A stretch of DNA of 64,000 nt from Streptomyces sp. NBC_00572 (GTDB lineage Bacteria > Actinomycetota > Actinomycetes > Streptomycetales > Streptomycetaceae). A program made the position numbers and the translations under genes. This document shows positions 57,994-64,000 of this stretch, in pieces. The notes beneath the pieces are model-generated. The model did not search any database, had not been told where the DNA came from, and saw nothing but the letters and a program-made list of their open reading frames with translations. The stretch's first letter is position 1; each line of letters opens with the position of its first letter. Where the stretch lies: positions 5,890,001-5,954,000 of the forward strand of contig NZ_JAPENX010000001.1 of the NCBI RefSeq assembly GCF_026341815.1, in the 5' to 3' direction.

Positions 57994-58634
57994 ACATCGA
58001 TCTGCGCGCACGCATCCGGGACGGAGACCCCTCGGCCTTCGCCGAACTCTTCGACTCCTACGCCCGGAGCGTCTACAACCACGCCTTCCGGCTGACCGGC
58101 GACTGGTCCGTCGCCGAGGACGTGATGGCGGCGACCTTCCTGGAAGCCTGGCGGCTGCGGCAGAAGGTGGACCCCGAGGGGGGTTCGCTCCGGCCCTGGC
58201 TGCTCGGCGTCGCCACCAACGTCTCCCGCAACCACTGCCGGGGCAACCGCCGATACCGGGCCGCCGCCACCGCGTACGCCGCCGCCGGCCCGCCGGAGGC
58301 CTCGGTACCCGACCACGCCTCCGAGGTCGCCGGCCGCATCGACGACCGGCGCCGCATCGCCGCCACCCTGAAGGCGCTCGGCAGCCTCCGCCGCACCGAA
58401 CGCGAAGTCCTCGTTCTCTGCCTCTGGGAGGGCCTCGCCTACACCGAGGTCGCCCGGGCCCTGCGCGTCCCCGTCGGCACCGTCCGCTCCCGGCTCTCCC
58501 GTGCCCGCGCCAAGCTCCGTACCGGCGCCGAGGAAGAACTCGCCCGGGAAAAACGGGAACCCGGCTCCCGCACCCGACAGACAACAGGTGATCGCGTGAA
58601 CGCGGTCCGGCCCGCGCAGGAAGGAATCCGATGA
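57990..58634 (+). CDS. ECF RNA polymerase sigma factor
   Basis: A 214-residue sigma factor. Region 2 is AFAELFDSYARSVYNHAFRL followed by TGDWSVAEDVMAATFLEAWR, and region 4 is LRRTEREVLVLCLWEGLAYT followed by EVARALRVPVGTVRSRLSRA. The C-terminus is a basic tail of about 30 residues. It is coupled to the HD protein upstream and overlaps the CU044_5270 gene downstream by four bases. The downstream membrane protein is the probable anti-sigma factor. Confidence 0.9.
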   Translation: MNIDLRARIRDGDPSAFAELFDSYARSVYNHAFRLTGDWSVAEDVMAATFLEAWRLRQKVDPEGGSLRPWLLGVATNVSRNHCRGNRRYRAAATAYAAAGPPEASVPDHASEVAGRIDDRRRIAATLKALGSLRRTEREVLVLCLWEGLAYTEVARALRVPVGTVRSRLSRARAKLRTGAEEELAREKREPGSRTRQTTGDRVNAVRPAQEGIR

Positions 58635-59698
58635 ACCCCGACCCGGACAAGACCCGTACGGCGAACCGGTACGAGACCGGAGACCTGCCGGCGATCGAGG
58701 AGCACGACCTTCCTCAGGGCCGCCACCAGTTCCACAAGGAGCGCCTGATGAGCCAGATCCACGACGACCGCCTCGCCGCCGCCGAGGCGCGCACCCGGCG
58801 CAACCCCTTCCTCCGGAAGGTGATCCTCCTGCCCGCCGCCACCGCACTCGCCGGAGCGCTTGCCGTCGGCGTCCTCGTCCTCACCCCGGGCGGCAGCGGC
58901 GACCCCGTCGAGCGTGCCACCGGTCCCGCCCTCACCACGACCATCGGCGTCGCCGACGCCAAGGGCGCGCCCCGGCTCCTCGACCGTATCTCGCTCGCCG
59001 CCGTGGAGGCCGAGGCCCCCAACGGCCGCGCCGGCCAGTACATCTACATCGAGACGCGGTCCGCGAACACCTATGTGCAGACCGTCGACGGCGAGAGCAG
59101 CCTCGTCAGCGACCCCCTGCACACCCGGCAGTCCTGGCGGTCGCCCGACGGCCTCAAGGGCTGGCTGATCGAGCCCGGCAACACCGGCCCCGAGGGCCTC
59201 ACCCTCGAAGGCCGCGACGAACAGGGCAACGTGCCGAAGCCGCACCTCGGCGCTCCCTCCCACGACTACCTCGCGACCCTGCCCACCGACCCCGACGCGC
59301 TGCTGCGGAAGATCTACAAGGAGACCGAGGGGCAGGGCCGCGGGAAGGACCAGCAGGCCTTCACCACCATCGGTGACCTGCTCGGGGAGAGCTGGCCGAC
59401 CCCGAAGCTGACGGCGGCCCTCTACCGGGCCGCCGCGAAGATCCCCGGTGTCGTCATGGTGGACAGCGCCACCGACGCCGCCGGCCGCAAGGGCGTCGCC
59501 GTCGCGCGGCTCGACGAGACCAGCGGGGCGCGCACCGAGTGGATCTTCGACAGCAAGACCTTCACCTTCCTGGGCGAGCGCACCGTCCAGGTCGAGGGCA
59601 ACGGCGGCGAGGGCGGCCTGATCAAGCCCGGGACCGTCGTCTACACCCACGCGATCATGGTCCGGGCCTTCGTCGACGACATCAAGGTCGTGCCGTAG
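58631..59698 (+). CDS. CU044_5270-family membrane protein, probable sigma-factor partner
   Basis: A 355-residue single-pass protein. An 85-residue cytoplasmic head contains DLPAIEEHDLPQGRHQFHKE. One membrane helix (about 64-84, VILLPAATALAGALAVGVLV) and a 270-residue external domain follow. The external domain has QYIYIETRSANTYVQTVDGE, SWRSPDGLKGWLIEPGNTG, and VVYTHAIMVRAFVDDIKVVP. This family is regularly encoded next to ECF sigma factors in actinobacteria. The head could hold the sigma factor while the external domain senses the envelope. Confidence 0.82.
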   Translation: MNPDPDKTRTANRYETGDLPAIEEHDLPQGRHQFHKERLMSQIHDDRLAAAEARTRRNPFLRKVILLPAATALAGALAVGVLVLTPGGSGDPVERATGPALTTTIGVADAKGAPRLLDRISLAAVEAEAPNGRAGQYIYIETRSANTYVQTVDGESSLVSDPLHTRQSWRSPDGLKGWLIEPGNTGPEGLTLEGRDEQGNVPKPHLGAPSHDYLATLPTDPDALLRKIYKETEGQGRGKDQQAFTTIGDLLGESWPTPKLTAALYRAAAKIPGVVMVDSATDAAGRKGVAVARLDETSGARTEWIFDSKTFTFLGERTVQVEGNGGEGGLIKPGTVVYTHAIMVRAFVDDIKVVP

Positions 59699-59701
59699 GC
59701 C

Positions 59702-60640
59702 TCAGGACACCTGTCCGGACGACCAACCGCCCAGCTCCGTCGGGCGGTTGGTGATGACCCCGTCCACGCCCAGCGTGTCCAGGGCCTTCCAGCGGGCCGG
59801 GGTGTCGACCGTCCAGACGTTCACGGCGACACCCGCCGCGTGCAGCTCGCCCACCAGCCCCGGGCGGGTGGAAAGGGCCTGGTCCGAGGTGTTGTACGCC
59901 GCGAGGTGAAGGTCCTCGGCGAGGGCGACGGGGTCGGCGTCCAGGGTGTCCCGCAGCAGGCCCAGCGGCAGTTCGGGGGCCAGCTCGTGGACGTACTGCA
60001 GATGCGTGACGTCGAAGCTCTGGACGAAGACCCGGTCGGTCATGCCCTGTTCGCGCACCACCTCGACGATCCTGCGCACCTGGGCGTAGGTGTGACGGCC
60101 CTTCACCTCAAGGAGCAGCTTCCCGCCGCGCTCGCGCAGATCGGCCAACTGGGCGGCGAGCGTGGGCACACGGGTACCCGCGTAGGCCGGGGCGAACCAG
60201 GAACCGGCGTCCAGGGCGTCCAGTTCGGCGGAGGTCAGCGAGCGGATCGGGCCGGTACCGTCCGTCGTCCGGTCGACGGTCGTGTCGTGGAGGATGTACG
60301 GCACGCCGTCCTTGCTGGGCTGGACGTCGTTCTCGATCCAGACGGCGCGGCCCCGCCGGGCCACCTCGTCGGAGACCAGGGTGTTCTCCGGGGCGGCCGA
60401 GGAGGCGCCCCGGTGGGCGATCACGGTCAGTGGCGCCCCCGCCTTGCGCATCCAGGGGCTCGCCGCCGCGGCGGCCCCGGCCGCCGGAGCCGGAGCCGGA
60501 GCCGGTCGGGGCGCGGACCGCGAGGGCGGGGCGCCGACGACGAACGCGGTCGCGAGCCCGGCGACGGTGGTGACCACGGCGACCAGGCCGGCGGTCCTGC
60601 GCCGACGGGTCCGGACGGCACTCGGGTGACGGTCTCTCAT
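59702..60640 (-). CDS. Exported glycerophosphodiester phosphodiesterase
   Basis: A 312-residue GDPD. A Sec/Tat-like signal starts with MRDRHPSAVRTRRRRTAGLV and a hydrophobic core, then an Ala/Pro-rich linker. The catalytic domain has VIAHRGASSAAPENT (His/Arg and Glu), IENDVQPSKDGVPYILHDTT (metal-binding Glu/Asp and catalytic His), LLLEVKG and VNVWTVDTPARWK. It hydrolyses glycerophosphodiesters to glycerol-3-phosphate and an alcohol, helping phosphate and lipid recycling outside the cell. The third base after its stop begins the convergent CU044_5270 stop. Confidence 0.9.
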   Translation of the reverse strand: MRDRHPSAVRTRRRRTAGLVAVVTTVAGLATAFVVGAPPSRSAPRPAPAPAPAAGAAAAASPWMRKAGAPLTVIAHRGASSAAPENTLVSDEVARRGRAVWIENDVQPSKDGVPYILHDTTVDRTTDGTGPIRSLTSAELDALDAGSWFAPAYAGTRVPTLAAQLADLRERGGKLLLEVKGRHTYAQVRRIVEVVREQGMTDRVFVQSFDVTHLQYVHELAPELPLGLLRDTLDADPVALAEDLHLAAYNTSDQALSTRPGLVGELHAAGVAVNVWTVDTPARWKALDTLGVDGVITNRPTELGGWSSGQVS

Positions 60641-60975
60641 GACCGCACACCCTAAGTGGTGACGCGCCGATCGGGCCGGATCGGGGCGGCGTCTCGTGTC
60701 GTGCCGCGCGGGGCGGAGGAGGGGGCGGGAGGGAGACATGAAGGAATCCTGGAGAGGTTTCTCCGGCGTGCTCACCGGACCCCGTGCCAACTTTCACCTC
60801 CCCCTCGCCGGTCGGCGGCCGGGCCGCCCCGACGGCTGCCGTATGCGCCGAATCTCCTGAACTGCACCCCTGTGGAGTGCCGTTGGATACGGCGCGAACA
60901 CGGTTACGTTTCGCTCAAACGTTCTGGAAATCTCCGTTCGACTAGCCGACACCCGGGCGACGGAGACAACCTCAC
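60641..60975. other. 335-base divergent intergenic region
   Basis: It lies between the GDPD gene and the frameshifted secreted-protein gene. ACGTTT and AAACGT (60906-60911, 60917-60922) form a short palindrome with a 5-base spacer about 55 bases before the secreted gene, a candidate operator. I see nothing else. Confidence 0.35.
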
Positions 60976-62225
60976 ATGCCCACAAGGCGCATACGCCGCG
61001 CATGGCTCACGGCCGCCGCGGCGGCCTCACTCGCGTTCATCGGACTCGCGGCGCCGGCCCAGGCGGAGGACCTTCCGCCGGACGCCCCGCAGAGCTGGAT
61101 CCAGGAACCCCGCACGACCGACGGGACCGCCTCGCCGTTCGCGGCCGGAGCCTGGACCGAGCCCGGTGGCGCGGCCTCGCCCGGTGACTTCACGATGTCG
61201 CCCGGCGCGCTGAATGCCGAGACCACCACGCGCGTCACCCACCTGGACAAGGTGCTGCCGAAGTCGGGTGTGCAGAACCTGCTGGCCGGGCCAACCGCAC
61301 CGTACAGCCGTGGTGTTCCCGGGACCCGTTCGGCACGGCCCCGGACCCCGACATCAAGTACTGCCTGCAGAACGACGACTCCGTCTCGCGGGAATGGGTC
61401 CCCCAGGGCATGACCGGCGTCTCCGACGCCAAGATCGACGAGCTGTGGGGCGAGGCCGGGAACATCCAGCTGTTCGCCTCCTACGACGGCTGGGACCCGG
61501 GCCGGGAGAACGACCCGCTCCCGACGGCCGGCGACTGCACCACGGCCGAGCTGGAAGCGAACGACGCCTGCAACCAGAAGGGCGTCCGCATCACGTTCGT
61601 ACAGAGCCGGACCAACCCGGCCACGGGCAGCCCCGAGGTCAAGTACCGGCACGTCCTGCTGGGCTGGACCTATGTGAACTCGGCCGACCACGTCTCCTTC
61701 GACGGGCTGCACGCCGCCGAGTACCCGATCCAGAAGGGCGTGCATGCCGGCGGGATCGTCTGGTACGGCAACTACCTCTACGTCGCGGACACCCGCAACG
61801 GCCTGCGCGTCTTCGACATGCGCACCATCATGGACATGGACCCGGACGGCGACCCCGGCACGCACGACGCGATGGGGGCCGACACGGACGGCGTGAAGAC
61901 CACCTCCAACGTCGAGGACAAGACGAAGGTCGGCCGGCACGACAACGTCTGGTACAGCTTCGGCTACCGCTATGTGATGCCCCAGGTGGCCGCCTGGAAG
62001 TTCAAGGCGGACCAGAAGAACCCCCAGGGCTCCTACGCCTGTGTCGACACCGGCGCGCCGAAGGCCTCCTACATCTCCCTGGACCGCAGCACCGTCCCGG
62101 ACCGTCTGATCATGGGCGAGTACTGCCGTCCGAAGAGCGGCTACCCGTCCACCGGCCGCATCGCCTCCTACTGCCAGCGGGTGCTCTACGGACACAAGCT
62201 GAGCTGGCTCGACGGCCGGCCGTAG
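60976..62225 (+). pseudogene. Secreted protein with LVIVD-like repeat, broken by a one-base frameshift
   Basis: The first frame gives a good signal peptide (MPTRRIRRAWLTAAAAASLA, ending APAQA) and a normal secreted N-terminus up to SGVQNLLAG at 61290. From 61291 the sense continues one frame lower: NRTVQPWCSRDPFGTAPDPD, IKYCLQNDDSVSREWVPQGM, through HAGGIVWYGNYLYVADTRNG to a TAG at 62225. A missing G in the GGG run at 61288-61290 explains the shift. Restored, the protein would be about 416 residues. The LYVADTRNGLRVFD wording suggests a beta-propeller of the LVIVD type. It could be a sequencing error; read as given, the protein is truncated. Confidence 0.78.
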
Positions 62226-62372
62226 CGCAGACGGCGTGGAGGGCTCGCCCCGCGACACGACGGACAGTGCGAGCTCTTCGCCGGAATCGACCGGTCTGCG
62301 GCATGGTGGGGGACATGCCCGGAGCCGTGCCGTCGGGGGTACGCGGCCGGGCGCGGCGAGTCGGGGGGACTC

Positions 62373-63110
62373 ATGGACGGCGGTAAGGGCAGCTCGTCGG
62401 GCAGAACCGGGCACGGACAGGTGCGCGACCAAGGGCCCGCGCCGGCCCGCGGCCGGGGCGTACTCGAAGGGGCGTTCGCCCTGCTCGACGCGCTGCGCCG
62501 GAACGGCGACGAGGCGGGAGTGACCGAACTGGCGCTCGCCTGCGGAGTACCCAAGGGCAGCGTCCACCGGCTGCTCGACCAACTGGTCACGCTCGGCGCC
62601 GTCGAACGGAAGGGCAATCGCTACCGCGTCGGCCCCCAGCTCTACCGCCTCGGCCAGGCCTGGGAGCCGCACCCCGGCCTCCGCACCGCCGCCCGGCTGC
62701 CGCTCCAGCGGCTCCGCGCCGCCACCGGCGCGAGCGTGGTCCTCGCCGTGCTGCGCGAGGACATGGCGATCACCGTCAGCTCGGTCCCGGGAGACCTCGA
62801 ACCACTCCTCCCCGTACGGGACGGCATCGCGTTCCGGCTCGACACCGCCGCCGGGAAGGCCCTGCGGGGGCCCCTCCGGGGCGGCGCGGTCCTCGACCGG
62901 GAGGACGTGATGGCCGGAGTGTGCTGCGCCTCGCTCCCGGTCCGCACCCCGGACGGGCGTACGGTCGCGGCGCTCGCCGGCCTGGTGCCCGCGGGCCGCC
63001 CGCTCGACTCGCTGGCCCGGGGCGTAGCCGAGGCGGGAGCCGCGATCAGCCGCGCACTCGCCAGGGGCGGGCAGCGAAGCCCCGTCCCGAAGACCGCGCT
63101 CGTGCTCTGA
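62373..63110 (+). CDS. IclR-type transcriptional regulator
   Basis: A 245-residue regulator. After a 28-residue polar head, the winged helix reads VLEGAFALLDALRRNGDEAG followed by VTELALACGVPKGSVHRLLD and LGAVERKGNRYRVGPQLYRL. The rest is a GAF-like effector domain that is short and less conserved than in classical IclR proteins (GASVVLAVLREDMAITVSSV, DGIAFRLDTAAGKAL). The ATG is preceded by GGGGGG. Target and effector are unknown; the adjacent broken secreted gene lies upstream on the same strand. Confidence 0.8.
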   Translation: MDGGKGSSSGRTGHGQVRDQGPAPARGRGVLEGAFALLDALRRNGDEAGVTELALACGVPKGSVHRLLDQLVTLGAVERKGNRYRVGPQLYRLGQAWEPHPGLRTAARLPLQRLRAATGASVVLAVLREDMAITVSSVPGDLEPLLPVRDGIAFRLDTAAGKALRGPLRGGAVLDREDVMAGVCCASLPVRTPDGRTVAALAGLVPAGRPLDSLARGVAEAGAAISRALARGGQRSPVPKTALVL

Positions 63111-63287
63111 GCAGGCCGCGAACCGCTCTCGCACGGCGCTGTTCCGCCCAGCGGAACGCGCGTAGAACCGGGACGGCGGGCCGGGCACAGTGGGTGTCGT
63201 GCCGAGGGGAACGGCACGCAGGCCCCGCCCCCACGAGGCGGGCCGCAACCACCGTCACGCGAGTGACCCGATGTGTGGGGGGACCAC

Positions 63288-63758
63288 ATGCGCAAGAACC
63301 GAATCGCCCGAACCGCCGCCACCGCCCTGCTCGGACTCGGCAGCGTCGCCGCCTTCGCCGGTTCCGCCCAGGCCGAGCCGATCGACTACGTGCGGATCGA
63401 ACTGGTCGAGCTCCACTGCCAGAAGAACAGCGAGGGCGACCACGACGAGGCGTACCTCAAGATCACCGACGCCAACGGCAACGCCGTCAAGGTCTGGCCC
63501 GGCAACGGCGTCAAGTACCAGACCATGGGCACCGGTTACGTCCGCTCCATGGCCGACGGAAACGGCAACGCCGCCCTCATCCTCGGCAAGGAGCAGGCCC
63601 GCACCCTGACCCTGTGGGACGACGACTCGACCAGTGGCGACGACAAGCTCGGCGCCACGCTCGTCACCGGCAGCGAGGTCGGCGCCGAGACCCAGTGGCG
63701 CTCCGTGGAGGGCTCCGGCGGCGTGTACGTCATCGGCTACCGCGTGATCGACATCTGA
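63288..63758 (+). CDS. Small secreted protein of unknown function
   Basis: A 156-residue exported protein with a clear signal peptide: MRKNRIARTAATALLGLGSV then AAFAGSAQAE (cleavage after AQA near residue 30). The mature domain, about 125 residues, is beta-rich (IDYVRIELVELHCQKNSEGD, AYLKITDANGNAVKVWPGN, LTLWDDDSTSGDDKLGATLV). It resembles C2-like or beta-gamma crystallin-like small secreted domains of streptomycetes, with Asp-rich loops that might bind calcium. GGGGGGACC precedes the ATG. A perfect terminator follows. Confidence 0.72.
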   Translation: MRKNRIARTAATALLGLGSVAAFAGSAQAEPIDYVRIELVELHCQKNSEGDHDEAYLKITDANGNAVKVWPGNGVKYQTMGTGYVRSMADGNGNAALILGKEQARTLTLWDDDSTSGDDKLGATLVTGSEVGAETQWRSVEGSGGVYVIGYRVIDI

Positions 63759-63772
63759 CCCACCCCCGGTAC

Positions 63773-63814
63773 GCGAGGAAGGCCGTGCCGGAACACCGGC
63801 ACGGCCTTCCTCGC
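63773..63814. terminator. Strong bidirectional terminator
   Basis: Perfect 19-base arms (63773-63791 and 63796-63814) with loop AACA. It sits between the small secreted protein (plus) and the beta-glucosidase (minus) and could serve both. Confidence 0.88.
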
Positions 63815-63835
63815 ATGCGGGAGATCCGCGGGGGA

Positions 63836-64000
63836 TCAGTCGCCGTCGGGAGCCCGCAGCTCACCCGACCGGGCCACCCGCGCGTACCAGCGGGCGCTGG
63901 ACTTCGGGGTCCGCTCCAGGGTGTCGTAGTCCACCCGGACCGCGCCGAAGCGCTTCGCGTAGCCGTACGCCCACTCGAAGTTGTCGAGCAGCGACCAGAG
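63836..64000 (-). CDS. GH1 family beta-glucosidase, C-terminal end (continues beyond window)
   Basis: The last 54 codons are present: WSLLDNFEWAYGYAKRFGAV followed by RVDYDTLERTPKSSARWYAR and a TGA at 63838-63836. The DNFEWAYGYxKRFG motif is the aglycone/glycone-binding C-terminal region of glycoside hydrolase family 1. The catalytic acid and nucleophile lie outside the window. It probably hydrolyses beta-glucosides such as cellobiose. Confidence 0.88.
   Translation of the reverse strand, partial: LWSLLDNFEWAYGYAKRFGAVRVDYDTLERTPKSSARWYARVARSGELRAPDGD

Noticed and set aside
60972..63248. 758-residue minus-strand open frame across the secreted and IclR-type genes
   Set aside because: It is antisense to two plus-strand genes with good signal peptide and HTH evidence, and has no domain.
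1..64000. tRNA, rRNA or CRISPR array
   Set aside because: I looked through the intergenic gaps and saw no cloverleaf-type sequence, rRNA stretch or regularly spaced repeats. A covariance-model scan would settle tRNAs and small RNAs.

Overview
The window looks like a stretch of a Streptomyces (or closely related streptomycete) chromosome. The DNA is very GC-rich, almost every third codon position is G or C, GTG and TTG starts are common, and leaderless TANNNT promoters are present. The gene families are typical of the genus: NarL-type two-component systems, SigE-type, ECF42 and other ECF sigma factors, PucR regulators, F420-dependent LLM oxidoreductases, cobalamin-dependent methylmalonyl-CoA mutase and DUF4232 lipoproteins. 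I see no rRNA, tRNA, CRISPR array, intact prophage or recognisable antibiotic gene cluster. It reads as accessory chromosome with many short regulatory modules and an unusual number of gene remnants.

Layout. 1-3200: a polysaccharide deacetylase/glycosyltransferase-2 fusion and an acyltransferase-3 membrane protein, together resembling an extracellular poly-N-acetylglucosamine-type polymer system. 3200-6900: a decayed integrase, an orphan squalene/phytoene-synthase-like gene, a Rossmann protein, a 205-bp MITE-like element that supplies the stop codon of an LLM oxidoreductase, and a possible antitoxin relic. 6900-13300: sirtuin, methyltransferase, peptidoglycan-binding protein, APH-fold kinase, beta-propeller lipoprotein and a truncated FAD oxidoreductase. 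13300-18100: a NarL-type two-component system divergent from an ABC/FtsX exporter pair. 18200-26800: a PucR regulator, then a flotillin and a 1614-residue AAA+ ATPase (DUF3686-like), the strongest candidate here for an uncharacterised two-component machine.

26990-34700: FAD monooxygenase, PucR regulator, HSL-type esterase, a 57-codon ABC-transporter remnant, a serine-hydrolase-fold protein that has lost its SxxK residues, and an Rrf2 regulator divergent from an NmrA-like reductase across a double operator. 34700-39000: PIG-V-like mannosyltransferase, a SigE-type ECF factor with a membrane partner, and an ECF42/DGPF pair. 39000-47600: a DUF4232 lipoprotein divergent from an XRE-transmembrane protein, a deletion scar joining halves of an aldehyde dehydrogenase and an SDR, a MarR regulator divergent from a bacterial nitric oxide synthase, and further MarR and HxlR regulators beside oxidoreductases.

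47680-52650: the mutA-mutB-meaB operon for methylmalonyl-CoA/succinyl-CoA interconversion. 52800-64000: an iron-box-controlled DUF2470 protein, an MMPL exporter, a second LLM oxidoreductase, a translationally coupled trio (alarmone-hydrolase-like HD protein, ECF sigma factor, CU044_5270 protein), a GDPD, a frameshifted secreted protein, an IclR-type regulator, a small secreted protein, and the 3' end of a GH1 beta-glucosidase leaving the window. All functional calls come from reading motifs; no database search was run.
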